Below, piece after piece: positions 51,136-62,469 of a DNA stretch of 64,000 nt (its first letter is position 1; the number at the start of each line of letters is the position of its first letter). Source of the DNA: Zygnema cylindricum (lineage: Eukaryota > Streptophyta > Zygnematophyceae > Zygnematales > Zygnemataceae); assembly GCA_037447655.1 (NCBI GenBank), contig JBBHKE010003030.1, positions 38,989-102,988 of the forward strand, read 5' to 3'. The notes below the pieces were generated by a model. That model did no database searches. It was not told where the DNA came from and saw only the letters and a program-made list of their open reading frames with translations. Made by a program: the position numbers and the translations under genes.

Positions 51136-52392
51136 TGTTGAAATTTATGTATTTTGTAAGTCTATATTCTTCTATGTGTTTGACAGATAGAATTAAAAGG
51201 TTTTTCAAAGTTTTTGCCTAGTGCCTGGAAATATTTCTATCTCTATAAACTTGTTGTAGTCACTTAGAGATAGAAGATACTCCATGGCTACTTGAAGATA
51301 GTCAGAGAGCAACCAGGAGGGTTGAGACGATAGTCTACCAAAATCTACACGGATCGTATTGTTTTGAATACGGGTCTGTGATTCGGCCATATAGTCTAAT
51401 GTACTATCCTACATGTGTAATCAACACATAAATGTAGGGTTTGACTTTTGTATAAACAATACCATGGAAGGAGAGAGAGAGAAAGAAAGGAGCAACAAAT
51501 AACATACTTGTGACCTTGTTTTGAACCTAGGACTACGTAATGGTGTAGATATCAACCTTATCCACTAAGGCATTGACGAAACAATACGTGTATTAAGTTC
51601 AAATCTCATTTAAACGTAGTACCAATCTACATACTCTATTTCGCGGATTAGGAAGCGAAACGACATTCATTTTTAACGGACGCGGTTAATTGTCGGTTTC
51701 AGATCCGACGGCTCACAGTGGAGCCGAAGCGGCGGAGTGAACATTTGGCGGTTTGCTAGCTAAATGTCGACGGATTACACGTGGCAATTCATGAGTGGAC
51801 AGCGAACATTAAAGGGAGAGCGACTACGGCTCAGGAACTGACAAGAGTCACCGGGACGGCCATGCTATACTATGGCCGTACAAAAAGTACCGCGGTAGCT
51901 GTACTTCTTATACTTTATAGTCTTGTGATTGGTTGACTATAGCAGTAGTAAGGGGTTTAGAGAGGGAATTAGGACCTAGATAATTTTGAGGCACCTCTCT
52001 CTCTAAGAGACCTTCTGTATGTATAGGCCATCTTTGGGCGGCCATAACTTAATGCTCGGGTGAGCAATTTTAGTGATTCTTTTTGCCACAAACTCAAGGA
52101 AGTCCAAGCTACACAGGGGAATAGTCGGTAATGGTGTTATCTTGCCAAGGTGCCAGTATTTCTAAGGGAAAGTCAGAGTGGGGAATGTTGTCCAAACACA
52201 TGTTCAAGTTTTGCATTCTGTGGTGGAATTGAGCACATAGAAAATCTTCTTTCACAAGGGTGAAGTTGTATTGGGGTTATGACTGTTAAGGTGTAAGTCA
52301 TTTGGGTTTGTATCAACTTGGAGTCGGCACTATCTAGTTAAGCATCTTTGGATATGCGATTTTTGTGGGGGAATGGAGCCCATAAAATTACA
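51136..52392 (+). repeat. solo CopA LTR
   Basis: 1257 bp, TGTTGAAATT to AAAATTACA, flanks tccgt (51131-51135) and cccgt (52393-52397), 4 of 5 matching. Gyp1 continues on both sides. Its end encodes Met-Glu-Pro-Ile-Lys-Leu-Gln. Confidence 0.85.
51510..51580 (-). other. tRNA-like module in the solo LTR
   Basis: Minus strand: GCCTTAGTGGATAAGGT (A box, 51555-51571), then CTAGGTTCAAAA (B box, 51519-51530), about 40 bp apart. A different tRNA-like sequence from the CopA-4 one, but in the same place and orientation. Confidence 0.55.
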
Positions 52393-52837
52393 CCCGTTGT
52401 CTTTGGTCTATGGGAAAGGATTTCGAGAAATGCCTTGTACATTCAGGCTAAGTAATTCTGGGCGGAATTATTTCCAAATCGTATTCTTGTAAAATTAATG
52501 CCCATCTCGCTAGTTTTCCCGAAAGCTTATCGTTCGTTATCAGCCAATGTAATGGTTGATGGTCGGTTAAAATTGTAAACGGTTTTCCGTAAAGGTAATG
52601 ACAAAAGTATACAATGCCCCTAACTGCCGCTAGGCATTCTCTTTCATAACTATTGATATTTGAATCAGCATGATTATTACCTTTGCTTGCGTAAGCAATT
52701 GAGTATTCTTCTCCTGTTAGTTCTCGTTGAATTAAGATGGCCGCAATGCGAAGATTTTGGAGGTTTGTCTGTAGGCAAAAAGGTAATTTGTGATTAGCAG
52801 GCTGGAGGATGGGAGCACTAGAGAGGGCATCATTCAA
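52393..52837 (-). pseudogene. Gyp1 RNase H
   Basis: 130-codon open piece with ALSSAPILQPANHKLPFCLQ, IAYASKGNNHADSNINSYER then ECLAAV, FTILTDHQPLHWLITNDKLS and ARWALILQEYDLEII. This is the Ty3/gypsy RNase H (TDHQPL block). The first catalytic Asp position reads Gln-Thr-Asn in place of Thr-Asp-Ala-Ser. Confidence 0.85.
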
Positions 52838-52841
52838 CTTC

Positions 52842-53229
52842 CTAAAAGCTAAAATCTGATCCGGTACCCATACAAATGGGACTATTTTCTTGAGCAGATC
52901 TTTTAAATGGTGTAGCGACTATACTAAAACTTAAGACAAATCTACGATAGTTATTGGCCAATCCAAGGAAGGCTCGGAGGCTTATGAGATCAACCGAGGT
53001 CGATAATTTGCTGATTGCCTTTGTTTTTGCTTCAAGCGGTGTGAATCTCTTGGAGGAAATGAAATGTCCAAGGTAAGGCACACCTTCAGACCCGAAAGTA
53101 CATTTAGTCGGATGCCATTTTAATCCGACCCTTTTCAATTTAGTTAAGACCCATCCGATATGAGTTACGTGATCTTTAATTATGGGAGAGGCGATAATAA
53201 GGTCATTGATACAACATCATGCAATCTTG
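52842..53229 (-). pseudogene. Gyp1 reverse transcriptase, C-terminal part
   Basis: Includes CCINDLIIAS, a decayed Y-x-D-D block (Asp-Asp to Asn-Asp), then HVTHIGWVLTKLKRVGLKWH, CTFGSEGVPYLGHFISSKRF (YLGH block) and LRAFLGLANNYRRFV. The frame is broken at 53139 and 52840. It continues at 58921 across CopB-3. Confidence 0.85.
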
Positions 53230-53950
53230 TGTTGTTCTACGACCACCGGTGCAGGTGGAGGAGCAACAGTATATCCTACCAAGCAGCTGTTCACAAGTGC
53301 TCACCAAATCTTATACAAGCATCCAAAACCTCACAAATCTCTATCAGAATATAGAGTATTTTAAACAATGACAACTCCCAAAGTTTCTACACAATTGACT
53401 TGACAACACTAAAGATATAATACTCAAAAGTTTCCCAAAAACTGTCTGCAGTTTACTGCTTGGAAGTCTGGATACATTTTGTGTTATGAGTCCTAAGTCT
53501 TATTCTTGCGTTGTATAGTTGATACCAGTGTACCTGAGAGGTACGTCAAACCGCCAAGCTAATAGTAATCTTTCAAGCTACCACTGAGCTACCACTAAGC
53601 TAATGCTGATCTAACTACATTCAGATCTATCGCAACTGCTCTGTACTAAACTAAATCATACTAAAATATCCGCCGCTGCGTCGTCCATACGGATCGTATG
53701 AAATGTAATTGCATTGTCTTGACTTCCTCGCTGCTGCTTTGTTCTTACTGTGTCGCAACTGCGTTGCTGTATCGCAGCTGCGTTGCTGTATCGCAACTGC
53801 GTTGCTGTATCGCAGCTGCGTTGTCTTACGTTGATGTGTGACGTGGATGTGGATGTAAGTGTCAAACCAAGATACATGAAACAATGCTTTAGGTGATGAC
53901 TAGTGTCCTCATACTAATTCTCTTAGACTTAAAGCTTTCCAAAAACAACA
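53230..53950 (-). repeat. CopB-3 3' LTR
   Basis: 721 bp. Contains alternating GCAACTGCGTTGCTGTATC repeats at 53750-53830 (plus strand), homologous to the CopB-2 25-bp repeats. Ends in the gag N-terminal codons (AAPPAPVVVEQ type). Confidence 0.88.
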
Positions 53951-54094
53951 CTCCCTTAAAGCTTTAGACTCAATGTATCAGCGCAGCTGCAATGTCACAC
54001 TTAACGCATCATGGCAGCAAAACAGCGCAACCATAGCAACGCAACATGGCAACATAGCAGCGTAGCATGGTAGTATCGCAGTGGGGCTACTTAT

Positions 54095-55168
54095 CTATTC
54101 ATCCAATCCTACTGCATCCCTACAATACTTTAGCTTGGGAGTAGGTGAAGCTTTAGTAAGCATATCAACAACCATTCTTATGTCTGGAAGATAGCATAAT
54201 TTGATAGCCCTAGAGAACATTTTTTCTCTTACAAAGTGTAATCGTACATCCATGTGCTTACACTTGAAGTGGTGACTTGGATTAGAGGCAATGGCAATGA
54301 CAACTTGGTTATCACACCAGATCACCTGCGACCCAACCTGCATGTATCCTAATTCTTGCAACATGGATTTTACCCATAAGAGTTCTTTGAGGGCCGAGCT
54401 TGCTGCAATATATTCTGACTCCATTGTCGATTGCGCTGTGAACTTTTGAAGTTTGTTACTCCAGCAGCACGTTCCGTTCCCAATTTGCAAAACGAATCCC
54501 GTGGTGGATTTCCGGCTTGGCATGTCGCCATAGCTTGCATCACTCCACGTTTGCAGCTTCACTTCTCCTCCGCCTAGTATGAGTTTGAGGTCTTTTGTTC
54601 CTACCAAATATCTTAAGACTCTCCTTGCTGCATCAAAATCAGATTTTCTCGGCTTCTCTAGACTCCTGCTCAGTACCCTGACTGCTGCAGCAATATAAGG
54701 ACGGGTACAGTTCATGAAGTATATTAAGCTTCCCACTATTTGTCTGTAAGGTATTTGTGTCATAGAATTATTCTCCCCTGACTCTAAATACTCGCTAATA
54801 ATGACACCTGGTTTTGTCTCTTCTCCCTCTAGCTTCTGCCGAAATTCCATTGGAGTTAGACATCCTTTTGCCCCCCGCATTCCGTACTCATCTAACATGT
54901 TTCCAATAGCCTGTTTTTGAGTCAATTTTATTACTTTCTTATTTATGTCCCTCTCTACTTGAATACCAAAAATATATTTTGCCTCACCGAGATCTTTCAT
55001 CTCGAATCGTGAGTTAAGAGCAGTTTTGATTTTGTTAATTTCAGCCATTGATTTGCTAATTAATAGTAAATCATCTACATACACCGCTATATACACTATC
55101 CTGTTTTCACATTTTAGAATGTAGACAGAGTGATCAGATCTTATCCTTTGAAATCCGATGCTAGTCAA
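54095..55168 (-). pseudogene. CopB-3 reverse transcriptase C-terminal part and RNase H
   Basis: 357-codon open piece with IAVYVDDLLLISKSMAEINK, KYIFGIQVERDINKKVIKLT, IPYRQIVGSLIYFMNCTRPY, then RNase H TWSDASYGDMPSRKSTTGFV, STMESEYIAASSALKELLW (Ala to Ser beside the Glu) and CDNQVVIAIASNPSHHFKCK. It shows what CopB-2 lost. Confidence 0.9.
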
Positions 55169-56430
55169 GAATTCATCAAGCTTCAGATTCCATTGCCTAG
55201 GGGCTTGTTTTAGGCCATGGAGATATTTAGCAACTTACATAATAAGTGTCATTTTCTCGGTTCTGCATGTTTTTTAGGCTGCTGCATGTAAATAGTCTCC
55301 TCTAGTTCTCCATGCAAAAATGTTGTCTTTACATCCATCTGATGTATTTCCATATCCTCTATAGTAGCCAAGGACAACAAAATCCTAACTGTCGAAAATC
55401 TTACAACCAGAGAGATTGTTTTTTCAAAATCGATTCCTTCTTTTTGATTTTAACCCTTCGCCACAAGTCTGGCCTTATATCGTTCAATGGTGTTATCGGG
55501 ATTTAACTTCACCTTTAATACCCATTTGCTGCCGATCGCTTTTTGGTCCGGAGGAAGTTCCACAAGCTCCTATGTTTAAGCCTCCATGATCGACTTCATT
55601 TTGTCGTTTGCTGCCTCGATCCAGTGATACCGCTCTGGTGATGAGAATGCCTCTTGGATGGTAAAGGGCTCCCCTGAAACTGCCAAGTAGGCAAAGTGAG
55701 AGCTTGCTTGCAGGCGGCTGCTGGATCTTCTTCCTCCCGGAAATTTTGAGGCTAAGATCGTCGGATGCCACGCATTGCGCTGATTGCGCTAGTTGCTATC
55801 CGTGTGTATTGACTGCTAATGGTCCCGTTGGAACTGAACTTGTTGAGGAATTCGGAGAGAGTCTGACTTTGGAGTCACCACCTGAGAATGTTGCACTTGC
55901 GGGACAATTTTTTGCATGCAATCTAAGATGATATACTCTTAAACTTTTTGCTGCTTTTGCTATTCTGTCATTTGAAATAAATCTATCGAGTCTAGTTCAT
56001 CTTTGACAATGATATTCCTTGCTACAATTATTTTTTGCCTCTCAAATACAAAGACTCTGTAACCTTTAGAGTGATCATCATATCCTAAATAAATACCTGG
56101 TAATCCCTTCGGTTCCATTTCCCATTTGTCCGTAGACGTATCCAAGATAAAGCATTGAGTACCAAAGACTTTGAAATGGCTAACATTTGGTTTGCTACCT
56201 GTCCAAATCTCATAAGGAGTAGTCTCTACCGATCTTGATCCTATCTTATTCTTAATATAAACTTCACAATTTAGTGCCTTAGCCCAGAATTTCGGTTCCA
56301 CATTTTTATCTACGAGCATCGACCTAGAGCTTTCCGTGAGAGTTATATTTAATCTCGCCGATACCCCATTTTGTTCGGGGGAATATGGAACAGTGAGTAG
56401 ATGACTTATACCTTCCTTGAGTAAAAAGAT
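55169..56430 (-). pseudogene. CopB-3 RT N-terminal part and integrase C-terminal part
   Basis: Broken frames. RT KVKLNPDNTIERYKARLVAK near 55465-55530 and KTTFLHGELEETIYM near 55290-55345. Integrase 55960-56319 with FWAKALNCEVYIKNKIGSRS, PYEIWTGSKPNVSHFKVFGT and the copia C-terminal block. The Ser/Gln-rich linker between them lies at about 55700-55930. Confidence 0.82.
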
Positions 56431-56436
56431 TTCAAA

Positions 56437-57321
56437 TTATTTTGATGTATATTCACCACCATTGTCCGATCTCATCTGCAAAATAGGTGAATCATGAAGT
56501 TTTTCAACATATGCTTTATAGTGTTTGAAGTGACGAAACACTTCACTCTTCTCCTTCATGAAGTAAACCTTTGTAAACCGTGAGGAATCATCTGTGAAGG
56601 TGACCATGTATTTCATTCCCCCAGCAGATGGAACCTTCGCAAGACCAAAAACATCCGAATGAAGTTGTTGTAAAAGTTTTGTGGACAGATGCGCAGACTC
56701 TTTTGGAAATGGTAGTCTGTGGATTTTTCCCAAAGCGCAGTCATCACATGTTTTGGCCGACTGATCTGTGATTGATACACCCTCTATTTTTTCAAGAAGA
56801 ACCATTTTTCTAAAACTATCATAGTTTACATGGCCTAATCTTTTATGCAACAACTCATCTGGATGCAAAACATTGGAGTAGAGAACATCATTCTCGTTGG
56901 TATTAGCCATATCCATTTGGTACATCTTGCTATTATCTCTAGTACCTGTAACTGCTACTTTGCCATTTTTGCTAACAACCTGCCTACCATTTTTCAAATT
57001 AACGTCAAAGCCTTTACACTCTACCAAGGACGTAGAGAACAGATTATTCTTAAAGTCTGGCACAAGTAAGACATTGTGAAGAGTTCTTTTAGTTGCTTTG
57101 CCCTTCACATCCACTAGCAAAGACACATCACCCACAGCACGAGTCTGAACACTCATTCCACAAGCATAATACATACTTTTCTCGTGCGTTGTTTTCATAT
57201 TTTTGAAGATGGCTTTGTTCCAACACATGTGGGCTGACGCTCCAGTATCCAATATCCATTCTGGGTCCTTCGCGCCCTCCATCGCTGTTGCCATAGAAAA
57301 CAGATCCGTTTCATCCTCCAT
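56437..57321 (-). pseudogene. CopB-3 protease, pre-integrase and integrase core
   Basis: 295 codons open: WILDTGASAHMCWNKAIF (Asp-Thr-Gly), uninterrupted across the place where Gyp2 hit CopB-2, then LLHKRLGHVNYDSFRKM, CDDCALGKIHRLPF, HSDVFGLAKV and MRSDNGGEYTSK. The next codon is a stop before the catalytic Glu region. Confidence 0.88.
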
Positions 57322-57329
57322 AGAAAATG

Positions 57330-58249
57330 TCAGAGTCTTGTCTTGGAGTGATGAAGAGGCGCAAAACAGTGCATTTCCACGAGGTGGAGGCCCCGTGAAG
57401 TTTTTGTAAAACGGACATTGTTGCCACCCCGGCCTGTATAAACGTGTATTGTTAGCTTTTTTAAGCTTAGGACAATATTTGTATCCATGACCCCTCTCAT
57501 TGCAATAAAAACATGCATTGTTGGATTGTCTATTCCCACCCTGATTAACCTATCTGAGCTGATGAAACTGATTTCTTTTCTGATTAAACTGTCCTTTCCT
57601 CTCAAAGTCTGAATTAAAAGCCTCTACCTGCTCAACATTGAGAATATTAGATGTAGCTTCCTCCTCTAGCAAAATATTGATAGCTTATTGTAAAGTCCAA
57701 CTAGCTTTATCTTTCTGTTTGAGCATAACAGATGCTCCTTTCATACTACGAGGGAGACCCCGCATGTGCAATGGTGCCTGCTGAAACTGAGGAAACACCC
57801 CACCTGCGCAAGTACGTACATCTACAAGTATGCGAAAACTGTTAGAATACTCAGCCATTGCATTCTAGTGTATTTATAGTCCCAAATTTTTCTAGCCAAT
57901 AAGAGTTCTTCTTGGACATTAGCTTTTTCATAATCAATTTTAAGAGATTTCCAGATATCAATTGCATTTTTCATTTTTATCCGAGACATAACTAAGTCCT
58001 CAAATATACAGAACTTAATAATAAAGCGAGCATGCGTATTTTTCTTAGACCATGAGGTATCAGATTCATCCAGCGAACCATCCAGTATTTCCAAAAGATT
58101 GACATTCTCAAAATGTGTCTCCACCGTTTCCGCCCACTAAACATACTTTCCACGGAAAAGATAGGAATTCTCAATGACAGGCCCATAACATGTTGTTTTA
58201 CGACCACCGGTGCAGGTGGAGAAGCAGCAGTAGTAGTAGGAGTAGACAT
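57330..58249 (-). pseudogene. CopB-3 gag
   Basis: Start MSTPTTTAASPPAPVVVKQH in the 5' LTR, VMG in the primer-binding site, then frameshifts (57822-58124 piece METHFENVNLLEILDGSLDE) and the knuckle CFYCNERGHGYKYC near 57472-57515. Collinear with CopB-2 gag. Confidence 0.82.
58180..58190 (-). promoter_or_regulatory. CopB-3 primer-binding site
   Basis: Minus strand TGTTATGGGCC, identical to CopB-2, directly after the LTR terminal CA. Confidence 0.65.
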
Positions 58250-58920
58250 GATACACGCTCAAGAGTTATTAAGAATCCTACGAAGCAGCTGTTCACAAGT
58301 GCTCACCAAATCTTATACAAGCATCCAAAACCTCACAAAACTCTATTAGAATATAGAGTATCATAAACAATGACAACTCCCAAAGTTTTAACACATTTGA
58401 CTCGACAACACTCAAGATATAATTCTCAGAAGGTTCCCAAAAACTGTCTACAGTTTACTATTGGGATGTCTGGATACATTTTGTGTTCTGAGTCCTAAGT
58501 CTTATACTTGCGTTGTACCGTTGATTTCGGTGTACTTAAGGGGTACGTCAAACCGCCCAACTAATACTAATCTATCAAGCTACCACGGAGCTACCACTAA
58601 GCTAACGCTGATCTAACTAGATTCATATCTATCGCAGGTGCTCTGTACTAAAATCAATCATATTAAAATATCCGCCGCTGCGTCGTCCTTACGAATCGTA
58701 TCAAATGTAATCGCAGTTGCGTTTTCTTAAATTTGTCGCTGCTGCTTTGTTCTTATTGTGTCGCAACTGCGTTGCTGTATCGCAGCTGCGTTGTCTTACC
58801 TTGATGTGTGACGTGGAAGTGAATGTAAGTGTCAAACCAAGATACATGAAACAGTGGTTTAGGTGATGACCAGTGTCCTCATACTAATTCTTTGAGACTT
58901 AAAGCTTTCCAAAAACAACA
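58191..58920 (-). repeat. CopB-3 5' LTR
   Basis: 730 bp, TGTTGTTTTTGG at 58920 to AAAACAACA at 58191. Fewer CAGCTGCG-type internal repeats than the 3' LTR. Confidence 0.88.
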
Positions 58921-59699
58921 ACTTGCAACCACCTAAAACTTAATCCATCACTTTTTGAAAAGCCGCGGGGGCGTTTTTAGTCAAAAGGCATCACGGACCA
59001 TTCCCAACGACCATCACTACCCCAAAAGGCGGTTTTATGCCTATCTGTCTCCTCTATTTCAATCCGGTTAAAACCTTGTCACAAATCAAGAATACTAAAA
59101 TATTTTGCGCCTTCTATATGATAAAATATTTCCTTTGCCAATAGCATCGGATGTCGGTCTTCTATAGTTATGGGATTGAGTTCACGTTAATCGTCGCACA
59201 TTCGACGATCGGTAAAATTTCCCTCGACATTTTTTTTTTGAGGCATGACAAAGGGTGTTGCAAGCGTAGATTCCGACTTGTAAATGATGCCTGCTTCCTC
59301 CAATTCAATGCAACGTTGATCCACTAATTCCCATTCCGTTTCAAATAAACGGTGTTTTGGTTTGAAAAAAGGACGATCGTCTTCGAGATCTATAGACATT
59401 TTGTAAGTTGTATGGCAACCAAGATCATTCATAAAGAAAGCAAGTGTCGATATTCTAGAGAATCACTTCCTTCAGTAAATCATGTTCAAATTGAGAGAGA
59501 TTAACTCCAAGTATCCATTTAGAATGTTCTAAACTTTTAATTGTCATCGTTTCTATGACTTGTGCAAAAGCCAGCTGTTCATCCGCGATGAGCAATTGAC
59601 CTAATGAATAAATGATATGTGTCTACTGTAAACAATTTGTCCACTGGTGCCATCTACGAATAAGAAAGACTGCAGTCTCCAATTTTGTGGTCTTCATAG
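58921..59699 (-). pseudogene. Gyp1 protease C-terminal region and reverse transcriptase start
   Basis: Open piece 59187-59432 has KHRLFETEWELVDQRCIELE then EAGIIYKSESTLATPFVMPQ and GNFTDRRMC, the gypsy RT N-terminus. Downstream pieces to 58926 hold TVTDRHPMPL-like and VMPFGL-type blocks in decayed form. Upstream (59433-59699) QLLIADEQLAFAQVIETMTI and SLEHSKWILGVNL is the end of a protease domain. Cut at 59699 by the CopA-7 LTR. Confidence 0.8.
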
Positions 59700-60455
59700 T
59701 GTAATTCTGTGACCTCCATTGGTCCACAGAATGTCCAGCTTATATGAAGCCTCTAACATAATATTTGCAATTTTGAATTTGGCAATGAATAAGCGCCACC
59801 CTGGCACGCAAAACTCTGACTGACTACACCCCTGTTTAGCTTAGACTCCATTGAGTCCAGAGCAAAAATATCCATTGAAATCGCTCACCCGAGCATTAAG
59901 TTATGGCGAATCAAAGATGGCCAAATATATACAAATGCACTTTGGGAGAGAGGCGGAAACCCAAAATTATCTAAGTCCTAAACTTCCTCTCTAAGCTTAT
60001 TGCTAATGTACCTAGCTAATCAAAAGACTGTAAGCTACATGAAAATACATGTAGCGCTATACTTTTTGTATCGCCAAAGTACGGCATGGCCGCTCCGCTG
60101 ATGTGTGTCAGTTCTTGAGCTGTAGTTTCTCCCTTTGTGATATCCGCTGTCCAATCATACCTTGCCACGTGTCACCCATCGACATTTGCTCCGCAAACCG
60201 CCAAAATTCCATTCCGCTCTACGGGCTCATTTGTCAGCCGTTCGATCTAATCCGGACATTTGATTTTGTCCGTCGAAATTAAATGTTATTTTGTATATTC
60301 TGTGCCGTCCGGATTTCTTGCGGAACGGTACGTTTCCATATTCAAATTTTCTCGTAGTTAGTTAAATGGAATATGTTGGCTTTGTTATGTTTAAGTATCA
60401 ATCGTACTCAATATTTTAACGATCTTTAAGACCTGACGGATAAGACCGAGGGTAC
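59700..60455 (-). repeat. CopA-7 LTR, truncated at its start
   Basis: Minus-strand CopA LTR ending GAATTACA at 59700. Its 5' part is missing beyond the tRNA-like A box (GACGGATAAGACC, about 60434), where it joins integrase sequence. Probably the 3' LTR of a minus-strand CopA copy that lost the LTR start, RNase H and RT in one deletion. Confidence 0.75.
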
Positions 60456-61436
60456 ATATCAGGTTTCCTTCCAACCCATCTCTTATAAGATGTCATTCAT
60501 TTTACGATGAGGTTATGACTCTATTCTTTATGTAGTTGGCACAGTTCATTGCTTGTGTCCAAAATCTCTTTCCTATTTACTTGTCGGCCAACATACTGCA
60601 TACACTATCTCCTAGTGATGGTTAACCTCTCAACTACCCCGTTTTGTTCCGCGTTATATGGTACAATTTTCTGGTGCTGAACTCCCACATCTCTCAAGTA
60701 TTCCTCAAACTAGTTAGAGATATATTCTCCCCATTATCACTTCTTATTCTCTTAATGGGGGTTCCACGAAACTTCTCACTCCACGCTTTATATTGTTTGA
60801 AGTAAGTTGGTGCTTCAAACTTTGTTTTTAGGAAGTAGCCTCAAGAGTATCTAGATCAGTCATCAATTATTGTCAACATAAACCTCTTCCCTCCAAACGC
60901 AAGTACTTTTGCAAGGCTTGAGATATCTGTGTGGACCAAATCTAGTACTTTCTCACCCCTATATGTAGCGGCTTTGGGAAAAAGAAGTCTGTGAGCCTTA
61001 CCTTGAGCACAGCCACTACAATCATCCACCATTTCATTATCCCCAAACTGAATGCCTTCTACTACACCAAGCTTCTTCATTTCCCTCAGCCTATCAAAAT
61101 GCACATGCCCCAACCGCTTATGCCAAATCATCAACTTTGGAACACCAACATAGTAAGCATTCTTCTTTACATTACTCAGGTTAAGCCTTATCATTCCTTG
61201 GCTACCCTTATCTGCAGTGAAGTAGACTTCATCCCCATACTTATCTGTAAAGACTTCCTTTCTAGTGAAGGTATCAAACTCTTTGTCATCTAACACAAAC
61301 CTAGAGACAAGATATTTACTCAGCTAAGGAATGTAGAGTACATTTGAGAAGGTTAGTATAGAAGTCTTACCCTCCACTAAGACTTTTAGGTCTAGCGACC
61401 CCACTAGATCTATATTAGCCACTCTCCCATCTGCGT
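60456..61436 (-). pseudogene. CopA-7 integrase, pre-integrase, protease linker
   Basis: Integrase pieces (RWVGRKP, NGV-ER region) at 60465-60850 in broken frames. Open 60856-61296: IWHKRLGHVHFDRLREMKKL, CSGCAQGKAHRLLFPKAATY, VLDLVHTDISSLAKVLAFGG with the first catalytic Asp kept (HTD). 61324-61436: VEGKTSILTFSNVLYIP linker. Confidence 0.82.
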
Positions 61437-61838
61437 ACTCTATGCATGAGAGTTTGAGGGTTGAAGGAGAAGCAACAAAAGATTGCAAGAGAAACAAGTT
61501 AACAACAAGGTAACCAAACTGTCTCACCCCGATGAACCCCAAACTTATGATGAGGCGATGAAGTGTCTTGAGAGGAACTTGTGGAAGACAACAATTAATG
61601 AGGAGATGGCTTTGATTATGGCAGCCAATACATGGGTATTGGTGGACTGTCTTCTTGAAAAAAAGCTTATCGGGTGGAAGTGGGTATTTAAATTGATACT
61701 CATCCAAGATTAGACCATTGAGCGCTAGAAGGCTAAGATAGTGGCGAAAGGATTTACCCAAAAAGAGGGAATCGACTACGAGGAGACATTTGCCCCATTC
61801 GTTAAGTTCCCCTCTATTCGGATACTTCTCTGTTTGGC
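61437..61838 (+). pseudogene. inverted CopA reverse transcriptase N-terminal fragment
   Basis: Plus strand, head-to-head with CopA-7. [73 protein letters not shown] and [12 protein letters not shown], with stops after IQD and ER. It switches to LTR sequence at about 61839. Confidence 0.82.
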
Positions 61839-62469
61839 AACAAGGCTGGAAAGGGAGCTAGAGCCATGGCTACCTAAACTCTCTTGAGAAGACAGGGGGT
61901 GGATTAGGTAGATTTACCAAAAGGTACTTAACGGACCCAGGAATTGATCTTGGTACCTATCGTCCGTCAAGTCACCGTAGCCGTTAGCTTTAACCGTTAA
62001 GTCTAGAAATAGTGTTTTGATATATAGGGTTTGATAGATATATATATTGTTACTTGTAGATTTATTCGTTTAACGAGAAATAGATACTTAGTACATAGAT
62101 ATAGTTTAATTTAGTACGGAGTACGGTACGTGGACGGAACAAATACCGCGCATTTGTTTCGCTATCGAAATAAATACCGCGCAACAATTTTCGACGGCTA
62201 AAATTGAATGCCGGTTTAAATCGGACGGCCGCGATAAATGCCAAGATCGCGGAATAGGTATTTTTGGCGTTTGCGGACGTCACCACTCCGAATGACACGT
62301 GGCGACATTGTACACGTTGAGGAATCTCTGGAAAAGAACATAACAAATCTGGATGTGACAAATGTCACATTATAACATCATCGTACAATGTCTATACAGA
62401 AAGTACTCCGGCACTTGTAATTTCTATACGGTACCGTTTCTCAGACGTGGCATGACCTAACGCCACGTG
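61839..62469 (+). repeat. CopA LTR fragment
   Basis: Plus-strand LTR middle (GGAGCTAGAGCCATGGCTACC on) with an antisense tRNA-like module at 61910-62010. It ends at the CCACGTGG block, then jumps into gag: LTR 3' half, primer-binding site and gag start are deleted. Confidence 0.78.

Larger units (their letters stand above)
53230..58920 (-). mobile_element. CopB-3, full-length copia element
   Basis: Minus-strand CopB with LTRs 53230-53950 (3') and 58191-58920 (5'), inserted in Gyp1 RT. Flanks tcttg (53225-53229) and acttg (58921-58925) match at 4 of 5. RNase H is present, unlike CopB-2. Pol and gag are interrupted several times. Confidence 0.9.
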
